Part shown: one piece after another, positions 34,501 through 46,500 of the stretch
Layout: every line of letters begins with the position of its first letter
How positions within the stretch are numbered: the first letter of the stretch is position 1
Assembly (NCBI GenBank): GCA_963969365.1
Contig: OZ017748.1
Location: forward strand, 2,973,001-3,037,000
Origin: Asterochloris sp. CNOR1
Taxonomy: Eukaryota; Chlorophyta; Trebouxiophyceae; Trebouxiales; Trebouxiaceae
Direction of reading: 5' to 3'
Length of the DNA: 64,000 nt
The notes under the pieces: model-generated
What the model was told of the DNA's origin: nothing
Database searches by the model: none
What the model saw: the letters and a program-made list of their open reading frames with translations, nothing else
Made by a program: the position numbers and the translations under genes

Positions 34501-37500
34501 CCAACTCCTGTGCACTGAGGCCCGTTCATGCTTGCCATGCTGCTAGTCGGTGGCCTGCAGCACCGCTCCTGCAGCTGGGCTTGCAGCCTTCCCACATGCT
34601 GACTGCCTGGGTGCAGGACATCCCTAAGATCCTGCCCACCATCCTGAACTGCATCCGCATGATCTGGGGCATCAGCCACTTCTACAACACTCAGGACCGC
34701 CTCATCGGCCTGCTGCGCAAGCTGAGCAGCGAAATCATGAACAGATGCTGTGCAGTGATCTCGCTCACAGACGTCTTCACAGGCAACGTGGAGACTGTCA
34801 TGGCCGCTCTGGAGCAGGCAAGTGCATGTGGGGGTCAATGGGAGAGCTTTGCTGCAGCAGGCTGCGTGCCAGGCTGCTTGTGAAGGGTGCAGTGATGAGT
34901 GTTGACAAGGGGCTTTGCTGCAGCACGATGTGAACTTTGTGTGTCAGGCTGCCCATGCAGCATGCAGCAACCCATCTGCATAAGTGCATCATGCTGCAGC
35001 TGCACCTGGCAATGACAGCAACTTTTAAATCGCTGCTGAACTTCAGAGCCTGGAGGCTGGTGCCAACTGGAAGCAGGCATACCAGCGCACTGCCAAGGCG
35101 GTGGCCAAGGGGGGAGGCAAGCCCTGGAAGATGGACAGCAACGCTGTGTTTGCGCAGATGGACGCTTTCATGCAGCGGTGCAGGTGTGCTGCTGGTTGCT
35201 TGAGACAGCACAACACTATGCTGAGAAGCAAGCTGCACCTGTCCCCAGTGGGTCCCTGCTGCCAGAACTGTAACTGACAGCTACTGGTGCCTGAGACAGC
35301 ATGCACTGCACATTTCCTCTGCATCTCTTCGTGTGAGCACTGCTCTAGGATGGTTGACACCTGTGTGGCGGCAAGCCGCCGCCGTCACTGATGGCTGACC
35401 TGTGGCGTCTGCAGGGATCTGCAGGAGGTCTGTATGGCGCAGCTCCAGTTTGCGCCAAAGGCAGCTCTTCCCATATTTGGCGGGACCCGGGGTCCTGAGA
35501 TCACTAAGAGCATCACAGACATCCAGGTTCAAGCTCAACACTGGCCTGATGACTTGCCATGCGAACCACAGCTATTAGCCTGGCATGCCTGTTCAGAACA
35601 TCTCAAGAAGGGAGGCCTTGCTGTGCTGTTTCATTTCTTGTCACCCTAATCAGCACTCAAATCCCTTCCAGCACAACAACTGAACCAGCTGGCTGCACTG
35701 CGCACAGCTGACACAGCTGCCTTCATAGCTCCCGCATTGTGACATGATGCACTTCAGGCTGCAGGCTGCTCCCACTGCTGCTTCCACTGCCAGCCCCCAC
35801 TGCGTCAGAGCAGGCATGTACCTGCCCGCCAGCTCAGCACCACACAAGCTGATCACACAGCATGACCCTGCATGCTGCTGTCATACTGCAGGCCTCTTTC
35901 CAGCGTCTGGTTGGCAACTTAAGCTCGCTGCAGTACAACATCCTGGACGTCAAGTCCACCCAGTGGTATGATGACTACAACTCCTTCAAGGCAGGCAGCA
36001 AGGACTTGGAGGTCATGCTGGTCAATGTCATCCAGCTTGCGTTTGACAATGTCAGCTCTCTCATCACCAAGGTTGAGCTTCTGGAGGTGGGTTTGATACG
36101 ACACATGGACTTACCTGCCTCTTGCACTCAGCATGGCACCGTTATGCCCTCTGCAGCACTGCAAGCGCCTGTTGTGGCTCCACTTGTGCATTTGTGGTTG
36201 AGCAGCTGCTTACAACTTTTCCAGCTTTCTTTGTTGTGTTCAGTGGCGTCCAAAAGGTGACTCAGGTGCAGATGCCATGCTCGACGCCAACTGGTATCAG
36301 CTGACGCTGCTCTGCAGGCAGTAGGAACCAGCTGATGGGACTCTCAGTGCTCAGGTATGGCCCTTATTGTGCAGGCCTTTCAGTCGATGGCCAAGCGCGA
36401 GTCCATCCAGCGCACCGTGGAGAGGAAGACCTCAGACTTTTACATCAGCTTCATGGCTGACCTCAACATAGTCAAGAAGCAGCTGGACTTGGTGCGAAGG
36501 TCGCCTCCTAAGGACCCCATGCTGCCTAGGTATGCAGGGCAGGCCATCGCAGCGCTGACGCTGTCCAAACGCATTGAGCGGACATGGGAGGCCGTGCAGG
36601 TGAGCTGCCTGCAGCTCAGCACAAGTGCAGCTCAGCGCACCAGAAGCCCGGAGCATCCTGTCTGACAGCAACTTTGGTACGTCTGCATTGAGGCCAAGCA
36701 GATGACTGGAGGCTTGCACTATGGCACAGATGGCAGGACAAGAGGTGGTGGCCTGCGTGCCTGACATTAGGGCTGCCTGTGTGCATGTCCATCTGCTCAT
36801 GGCGAGCAGCATCCAGCCTCAGCACAAGCTTGCAAGAGCTGCGGCTTGCAGATGATGGCAGATGCTGCTCGCATGCATTGCAGGCATGGTTGTCAGCCAA
36901 CCCTCCAACTGCAGAGGCCTGATGCGGTCTGGCATTTCTGTGGACAGAGCAGCTGGCGCTGGCCTGCACATCTGCCTGCCTCGGCTACACTTCGTGACTG
37001 GAGAAAGTCAATAGGGTTCAAGCCAACTGCTTGCCCTGCAGGAGGTGGTGCATGTGCTGCCAGTGGTGCCAGAGGCACTGGAGGCAGGGCAGGCCTACGA
37101 GCTGGTGCACACATCGCTGCACCAGTTTGTGCAGACAGTGCACAATGACTGGTTCAGCACGATCGATCAAGGGCTCACCAAAAACCTGAATAATAGTCTT
37201 CTCAGCCAGGACAAGGCTGCAGGAGGCGCGCTGACCATGAACTTTGACAAACAGCTGCTGGAGATGTCACAGGAGGTTGGTCAAGCCTTCAATGCTTTCT
37301 AGGGAATGCTCTCTTGACATACTCATGAGCAGCTGAGATGCTTCCCAACTCTATGTCTACTGGGCAGTGATCGAGCTGCCTCATTGTCGGTATCCTGTGC
37401 TGCCCATCCCTCCTGAAATCGGGCAGCACAGCAGCTGATGCCTGCTGCGTGAGTGCACCATCACGTGCACTTCCTGTCACCTCCCGGGCCTTCTTGACTA

Positions 37501-40500
37501 GCCAGCCTGCTCCAGGTGCACTTCTGGGAGCGCATGCGTATGAACATCCCCTACATTGCCATGGAGATCAATGCGCAGCGGGAGCGCTACAGGGTGCTGC
37601 GGGTCAATGTGATCAACATCGTGAGGTTGTACAACAAAGTGAGCCACCAGCCTCTTCTGCCGGCCTTCCCTTGTCACTAGCAGAGCAGCAGAAGGCTGTC
37701 CTGCAGCCTGCTTGCAGCAGCAACGATGATGGAACACTCCAGCGTCCTTGATCAAGGCCGACCATGGACTTGTATCTGATTCTGCCGCGCCTCCCCAGCC
37801 ACTGTCTCCTGGAATGCAAGGCAGCCGATCATCACTTTTGCCATGTATAGCGTTTGTGCCTGGCAAGCGCAGCAGGCACCCTTGCAGAGCAGGTGCTGAA
37901 GCAGAATCGACGCCATCTAGCTCCTGGGAGCGCCAGTAACATGCCGGGCCATCTGCACTGCAGGTGCTGAATGCATTGGACAAGGAGGAGCGCAGGCTGT
38001 TTGCCAACCGGCTGCGCTATCTGGATCGGCGCATCATCCCTGGCGTGAACAAGCTGATGTGGACGTCCCCCAGGCACACCCTGGACTTCTTCCACAAGGA
38101 GGCCTGCCAGTGAGTCTGCAGGTTGCCTGGCACCCAGGACCCTCAACCCACACCGTGGGCCTCTGTCTCAATGAGACCTGCTGCCATAGTGCATCCTGCC
38201 TGGTGAGAGGCACCAGACGCAAAGTCCTTAGCCAAGCGCAGTGGCCAGCCACCCAGGCATCACGACTGGCCCTTGACGCACGAGAATGCTTGTGCTCATC
38301 CCAGAGAAGCATGCACACAACATGCTACGTGTGAGTGCCCACTTCTTGGTGGGTCTGCCCTCTGCAGGTACTGCAAGGAGGCTGACAATACTGTGACAGA
38401 CTTCAAGGCTGCCAACCTGCGCATTGAGGCGAATTGCAAGCTCATCAGCGAAACCATGCTGCTCAACGTGGAGCGCAAGCGCATGTATGATCACCTGGAG
38501 TTTGCCGCACAGCAGGCCCAGCACCATGCTCAGGTGCAGCCATCTGCGCAGTGTTGCTGAGCTCAAGCTCCAGATAGGCAGCCATCAGTGGATGAGTCTT
38601 GTCAACTGTGCTCACCTGCAGCCTGGAGGGGATTGGCATGCATGAGGTGTGTGTCTGTAGGGCTGTAGCCAGCAACTGCTGCTTTTGCACCATATCTGAT
38701 GTTGACCCTTTGGGGATCCTGCCAATCATGTGGAGTCAGCATCTGCGTTTGAATCTGACAAGTATGTCTTTCTATTCAAAGCATGCAGCATCCTAAGCCA
38801 AATGCATGTTTGCTGGTGGGTGGATGTCTTCAAGCGAAGCCTGCTGCCCTTAGCATGTCATAAGAGTTTGTCAGCAGCTCTACAGTTGTAAGCAGCACCC
38901 TGAGACACTAGTCTTTCTGGTGGCAGGTCAAGGAGCGCTTCAAGAAAGCGCATGAGGAGATCAAAGCCAGCATGGCGCAGCTATACACCTTCTTTGCTGC
39001 AGACCCTGAGGAGGTGCAGCGGGAGTGGGTCAAATTCACTCAGAAGGTATAGTGCTTGTCCCTCTGTGCTTGGGACTGCTGCCAGGTGATACCACCTACA
39101 CCCTGCTTTGGCATCACTGTCTACGGCCCCAAGCACCTGCAGGTCATGTCACTCAGATGCTGGCTACCATGTCCCTCTGTGCTGGCAGATGTGTAACTGG
39201 CCCAGTTTGCAGTGTGAGGGTTGTCCTGTATCGCTCTTCAGGCAGACAAAGAACTGGCTCCCGCAGGCTACTGTGGGCACTGTTGAAGGCTGCCTTGTCA
39301 TGTTGCCCAGGTCAGAATGACAATGAGAGGCCTGTTTGATGGCGCTCTGCAGGTGGACAAGAGGCTGGAGGAGGCTCTGCGCCACACTGTCAAGCGCAGC
39401 CTGCAGGAGCTGTCCAGGGTGCTCAACGGTGACAAAAAGACGGAGGTCGTCCCAGTGTTCAACGTGATGCTTGTGCTGGAAAAGACCAACAGGGTGGAGC
39501 TGAAGCCCACGGTGCAGGCGAGTGTTTTGCTGATGCTTGCGTGCTGAGCGCTACACACAACAGCAATACAGCATGCATGTTGACTTGGCTGCTTGTACAG
39601 CACTGCTGGCCTCTGCAAACACGCTTTTAGACAGGCATGCTGCAGAAGCAGGAGCATGCTGGTGCCTGCAGGATCTGTTCAACATGATCCACAGCGTCAG
39701 CAAGGACATGATCACTGTCATCCAGTGCATGCCGCGGCTGGCAGAGCGCACCACCCAGGCCACCCTGGTCCAGCTGAAGGCACGTGCCTGCCTGCTGCTG
39801 CTAAGCCCAGTTGCTGCTCCTGCACAGCTGAGCTGAGCCTGCCGCACCCTCTGGCTCACGTTGCCAGCGAAGACCACTCTGCCTCCACTTCAGGGCCTGC
39901 CTTTCATGATGGCGACATTGACGTGGTTCGTTTTGAAAGGGCTGCATGCTGCTGGAGGTCAGCTAGGTGCTGCCCACGGTCCTTACTCCTGTCACATCCT
40001 GCCTCAAGGGAAAAGAGGAGGGCTGCTAGGTGCAGCCTGGAGCCCTGCAACCTGCAAGGTTCTGCGCTCATGAGTGGCCTGTGTGTCCTTCTCCACTCAG
40101 CAGCAGCTGGTGTGCTGCTGCAGGACACCGGCCAAGTGCTGCCTGCAGCCCTGCCCACCTTCTTCGACATCATTTCCAATGACGAGGACACTACGCTGCG
40201 CAGCATAGTGCAGATCACCAACGGGGTGACCAGCATTGTGGACAAGGTGCAGACGCTGCTGACCTACTGGGAGAAGAAGTACAAGCACATGTGGGACCAG
40301 GACAAGGAGGCCTACATCAGGCAAGTGGCCCTGAGCACCAGCAGGAGCTGCATAGAAGTCAGCATGAGCGATTGCGGGCCCTCAGCAAGTGTAAGCAGGG
40401 CAGTAAGCACTACTTGCATCTGCGCTAAAGCTTGATTGTTGGCTGGCATGTCAAGTGTCTGCAGGATTGAAACACTTTGGCATACTTATCCTATGAGCCT

Positions 40501-43500
40501 CCCCTTAGGCAGTCAAGAGAGTGCACCATATCGCCCTGTACCCTACCCAGCATGCTTTGTTCAGAATGCTTCTGTGGGGACTGCACCCTTGCATATGCTT
40601 GACGAGAGTAGGACCTGAGCTTGACTGCTCTGCGTCTCTGGGCACACTGTGTAAGGCCTTAGGCTGCTGCAGGCGTTATGAGAAGGCACAGAAGCCGCTT
40701 ACAGCCTTTGATGCGGACATCTCAAAGTATGGGGACCTCAGCGATGAGGTGCTGGCTGAGAACGCAGCAGAGAGCATCAAGTTCCTCTATGTGGATTGTG
40801 GCTCCCTCAAGCAGGTTGGCCACCTGTGCTGCCTTATGGTGCTGCCTCGCGCTTTGCACTTGACCAAGCTGAGCTATGCAGTGATCTCTTTCGAGACTAA
40901 TCATCAACATGTTGGGCTGATTCCACTGGCACCTTGTCCTGTTGCATCATGTTTTTGCAAGCTCTTGCACTGTCCTGTGTGGTCAGTGGTTGCCGCTGCA
41001 AGCTTTGGCCGTCCTGTCATGCTGCTTTGTGGCAGCCCACTGTGCCAAGCCAAAACAGTCCAATGTCCTGTGCAGTGAAAGCTGTATGCTCTAAGGCTAC
41101 CTTGTCTGGCATCAAATCTGGCGCATCATGCTCTTTCATGCTCACAATGCACTGCCCTGTGCAGTCCCTGGTGGCCCACTGCGAGGCCTGGCAGAACAAG
41201 TTCACGGGCCTGCTGAATGCAATCGCCCTGAAGGAGCTCCAGACTCTGCACGAGTACTTCCGCTCCAATGGGCAGAACCTCAAGCGCGTTCCCACAGATC
41301 TGGACAAGCTGGCAGGCTTGGTGCAGCTGCACAAGCGCCTGACGCTGGAGAAAGCCTCCATTGAGGCCCGCTTCGAGCCCCTGCACGAGAAGTATAGGAC
41401 GCTTGAGAAATTTGAGGTGAGCTAGAGATTGAGTATCTTGTGTCAGCAAACCTGGACAGCCTTCTGCAGCATGGCCTGGCTGTGGATAATTCAAGGCTGA
41501 AAGCTGCCAGCTGGCTGTCTGCAGCACAGCCAGCTTGTGTGTGAGTGGAAATCCAGGCTGCCGGGTCTCTGCAGCTATTGGGATGTGTGGAAGGCAGGGT
41601 CGCCCATTCTAAGCCATTTTCTACAGTGTTCCCTGGCTTAGAGCGAGTGGCAGCTGCCTGGCTTCGTTTTGCCCCCTGCAGCGTCTCCTGACACATGCGC
41701 AAGATAAGTCTTCCTGGCCCTCTGAAGCTCCGTCATCATGTCTGCTGCTGCTGGACAACACCAACTGTCACCATCCACAAGCTGTCTTCAGCGGCACAGC
41801 AGGCAGAGCCCTGTGCTCAAAGAGCGCAATAGACACAAAGCTGCCATTGACCTTCATGCAGCAGCACACAGGTCCCAGCTGGAGCAATCTGCAGCATTCA
41901 CCATGTTGTCCCCCTGTGCTGCCGCCAGTCGTAGTGCCAGATGCTAAGCTAGCTAGGAGTGGGCTGAGCACAACTATCTGCTTGTTCAGAGTCCATACTG
42001 CCATCACTGCAGGTCAACCTGCCAGATGCTGAGCTGGCACAGCTGGACGCCCTCGAGCCCGAGTGGGCGCGCTTCCTTGCCACCCTGGATGAGGCCTTTG
42101 TGGCGCTGGAGCGGGCCAAGGAGACCTTCCGTGAGAAGCTCACCCGCCTGCTGGACAGCTTTGTTAAAGACATCGGCACCAGCAGGGAGGTGTTCACCCA
42201 GGACGCTCCTTACAGCTTTGAGGTGTGTTGTCGTTAGGCCTGTGCAGATGTGTGGTCGAAAGCGTCACCCTTGCAAGCATGATCTAGTGACCAGCAGGAT
42301 GTATCCACCAGGGATGCCCAATATGGCATCAGGGTGAGGCCCCCAGCGTGCATATGTGGCCTGGAACATGATGGACATCCCTGAGTGTTCTCAGCACGCA
42401 GGCCCCTGCAGCCCTCTGCCTTCCAAGAGCCGGCCAGACTGTACTATATCGGCATTTAACTTTCTCAGCAGTGTGGGATGCAACCCCAGTTCCTACCTGC
42501 AAGACCCCTGCTGTGGGCATGAGCAGGGAGGTAGTCACCCTCAGTACGCCCACGGCCTTCAGTACACAGCGCCATGGCTTTGCTGCCTGAAGGACCTCTC
42601 TTGCATGGCTATTTGGCTCGTCATGTCTAATGCTGCAAGCTGCCAGCACAGACCTTTGCAGACCACTCCCGCATCAAGGGCCACCAGATGCACCAGGGCA
42701 TGTGCACAACCTGTTCGCTGTGCGCAATCTGGAGTGTTAGTGGTCTTTGTGCCCCCTGTGTGCAGACATGGTCTGCCACTGAGGCGCTGCGCTTTATTGA
42801 GGAGGCCAAGGCTGAGATGGCCGGGCAGCGCAAGCGTTCAGCTGATTTGAAGGCAGGCATGGACATCTTCAACATTCCCCAGCCGCACTTGAAGGAGCTG
42901 TCGCAGAATGAAAGGGTGAGCCTGCAACCCTGCCCCTCCTGGCTGACCCAACGCCTCAGCAGCATGCATGTGAGCCAAGCCACACACGCACTGTTATCAT
43001 TACAGATAGGTACGGCTGTACTGCAACATGCTGCTCAATATGCGGTGCATGATCAGTTGGAACCAATGTTCTGCGACCCCAGCAGGTACCAGCTGATCAG
43101 CTCTGGGCAATCTGAATTTGGCAATGTCAGGAATTCACCATGATGCTGCAGGATCTGGAGCTGCTAGAGAAGGTGTGGGGCACAGTGCACGAGTGGCAGC
43201 AGCTGTATACTGGCTGGAAGGACGGCAAGTTCAGAGACCTGAAGGTGGAGGAAATGGAGGAGAGCGCTGGCCGCGTAGGCAAGGCGCTCATGAAGCTGGG
43301 CCGGGACATCAAGCACTGGCCAGTGTGGGCCTGGATCAAGGCAAGCTGTCGGAGTGTTGACATGATCAGTGACCATGCTGAGCTCTGTGGGTCTGGCAAA
43401 GAGTGCTGCCCCGGGACATGGCAGAGAGCTGATGTGCAGCACATCACTCAAACGGGTGGCTCACAGCTTTGCAGGCAGGTCTCTGTGTAGTCGCTCTGGA

Positions 43501-46500
43501 GAGCTTTGCATCGCTCTACAGGACATCGTGGAATCTTTCAAGAAGACGATGCCCCTGATCACAGACCTGCGCAACCCTGCTATGCGCGAGCGCCACTGGG
43601 CCCAGCTGATGGAGCACATTGGCGCCAAGTTTGACCCAGCTGGGGAGGCCTTCACGCTGGAGTCAGTCATCGACCTGCACCTTGACCAGCATGTGGACTT
43701 CATTGCTGAGCTGTCTGGCAATGCCAGTAAGGAGCTAGGCATTGAAACTGCCATTCAGGTGACTGGCTGCATCAACAGATATGCTGCACTATGCACATTC
43801 AAAGCTGATGTTCCTGCTTGCCATTTGCTACCCTGCCATGCAACCACACCTCTGCATCAATTCTACACTGTTGCTCCAGCTCGTCATGCAAGTCAACATC
43901 TGAGCCATGCCTGCAGAACATTGCCACCACCTGGTCAGCTCTTGGACTTGACATGGCTACTTACAAGCAGACATTCAAGCTACGCAGCACTGAGGAGGTG
44001 AGTAACACTACGGTCACCAACTGTGGTGCCCTTGAAAACACATATGAGTCGATCTGGCGGCAAATCTGTTCACTGCTGGCCTCTGTCGGCGCAGGTGTTT
44101 GCAGCGCTGGAGGACAATACAGTGACGCTGTCCACCATGAAGGCCTCCCGCTTCTTTGCCACCTTTGAGAAGGACATCACTCAGTGGGAGCAGACGCTGT
44201 CCATGGTCTCAGAGACCATTGAGATGATTCTGCAGGTCTGACAACCAAGCTGCGGGCCCTGAGTCCAAGAGCTTTGCATGCTGTCGCTGCAATGCCCAGT
44301 CTCCACTGCCATCTCGTCATTAACTGGCAGCGAGACGGCACATCTCAGATTGCCTACGTTGCTGTCATGCTTGTCTTGGATTGTGGACAGCCAGGGCTGC
44401 CTGTGAAGGTGGGGGAAGGGGAAACTCCCACAGCACTGGCGATGCAGTAGGTGCACCTCAGCAATGAGTGTGCTCCTCCTGCTGTGCAGGTGCAGCGCAA
44501 CTGGATGTACCTGGAGAACATCTTCATTGGGTCTGAGGACATTCGCAAGCAGCTGCCCCAGGAGTCTGTGCTGTTTGAGGGGGTGCACGCCACCTTCCAG
44601 CAGAAGATGAAGGAGTTGCAGACAGTCTGCAATGTGGTCCAGGTGAACACTGTGGGAGGCCAGCTTGATGGTAGCCCCACAAACACTGCCAAAACATGAC
44701 AGCAAGCAACTTGTAAAGACAGTGACTCTCCTCAGCCTTCTTCTGCTTTCTGGGCCTTCTCGTGAGCAAGGGTGCAGGCCTGAACAGCACCAAGGCCCTG
44801 GAACATGTTGATTGCATGCTGGCTTGCACATCACAAGTCACGCTCGTCACCTGCATTTGCCCCTGCACAGGCCTGCATAGCTCCCAACATGCCAGATGCT
44901 TTGCCTTTTGGTATGCAGGCCTGAACAGCACCAGGCACGCTATATCATCACTCTGCTTCTGCGCAGGCCTGCGTATCTCCCTGTCCATGCTGAACATCTG
45001 GTGCTGCCCATGTGCAGGCCTGCACAGCGCCAGGCATGCTGGACACATTCAATGACATGGATGCCAAGCTGGAGCGCATCCAGAAGAGCCTGGAAAACTA
45101 TCTGGAGACCAAGCGCCAGCAATTCCCGCGCTTCTACTTCCTGTCCAGCGACGATTTACTTGAGATCCTAGGGCAGGCCAAGGACCCCATGAATGTGCAG
45201 CCCCACCTCAAGAAGTGCTTTGAAGGTGGGCGTTCCCAGTGTGTACGCCTCTTGCAGAGGCAATGGGTAGGTCTCCTCATGGCTGTTGGCCTTGCTGATG
45301 CAGTGAGTTGCTGAACAGATCAGCCTGCTGTTGGGTTTCCAACTCTCTGCAGCGACCATCACCCTCGATGTCGTGCACCAACAGTTCTGCTGTTTGAGCA
45401 TGCGAGAAGAACGCTCTGCTCAGCCTGCTGTTCTCCCAGGCACCACAAGCGTCATGCTCAGCCCTTTGGCATGCAGGCATCAAGAAGCTGGAGATGCATC
45501 CCCCTGGCTCAGAGGGGCGTCATGCTTACGAGAGCACAGGTGTCTTCTCCCCAGATGGGGAGTACCTGCCCTTCGTCAGCCCGGTTGTCACTGAGGGCAG
45601 GCCTGAGGAATGGCTCAATAGGGTGGAAGAAGCCATGTTTGCCTCCACCAAGAAGCATTTGTACAAGGTGAGTGACTGCTAGGCATGCATGCAGAGCTGT
45701 GCAGAGGCATGCATGCAGAGCTGTGCAGCTCAGCTTCCTGCTGAGCAATAACCTGCTGGGTAGACCTCAGGCCGGTCTGCTTTACGCTGCTGCATCCTGG
45801 CTGTGTAGCAGTGTCAGCTAGGGCAGTCCCTGTACAGGTGCTGGAGGACAGCAAGGCTGTCAAGAAGGAGAAGTGGGTCAAGGACAACCAGGGACAGCTG
45901 ATCATCACAGCTGGGCAGATGATCTGGACCCTGGAGTGTGAGAAGGCGCTGTCAGACCCTGATGGCGCCAAGACAGCCCTGCGCCACCTCAAAAAGAAGT
46001 GGATCAGCTACCTCAACAAGCTGACTGCTGTCACGCGCAGCAAGCTCAACAAGATAGAACGCAACAAGGTGCGGTAAGGGTGCCATGCTAAGAGACCCGC
46101 GTAAATCTGCAGTGTGTGTTGTGCGTCAGGCCTACATGGATGCCGCATGGCAATCAATACAAAAGCCTGAGAGTGCAGCAATGTAATCCCTGTCGGTGAT
46201 GGCCATAGTCACCATTGAAGAGCGTGCTGCTGCACAGCAGGCTGCAGCTCATGGTGCTCCTTCGCCGCACTGGCCCTTGGCAGATGGTGTTGCTGGGCAC
46301 CATGGAGGCGCTTGCTGCAGAGGAGCATACTCACAGCTCCCGCTGGTGAACTTAGACGTTTCTCCCCTGCAGGTGGTGTCGCTGATCACCATCGAGGTGC
46401 ATGCACGAGACATGATTGAGAAGCTGGGGAAGGCCAACTGCAGTAGCCCCACTGACTTTGAGTGGGTCAGCCAGCTGCGCTTCTACTGGGACAAGGAGCT

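Larger units (their letters stand above)
31556..46080 (+). other. Dynein tail and linker region (DHC_N1, DHC_N2)
   Basis: The N-terminal tail carries heavy-chain pairing and intermediate-chain binding sites. Blocks seen: [17 protein letters not shown] (32730), [20 protein letters not shown] (33190), [11 protein letters not shown] then [20 protein letters not shown] (33770-34170), [13 protein letters not shown] (35480) and [12 protein letters not shown] (35950). The linker blocks from about 42000 include [19 protein letters not shown] (43570), [15 protein letters not shown] (44140), [11 protein letters not shown] (44490) and [19 protein letters not shown] (45120). Confidence 0.8.
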
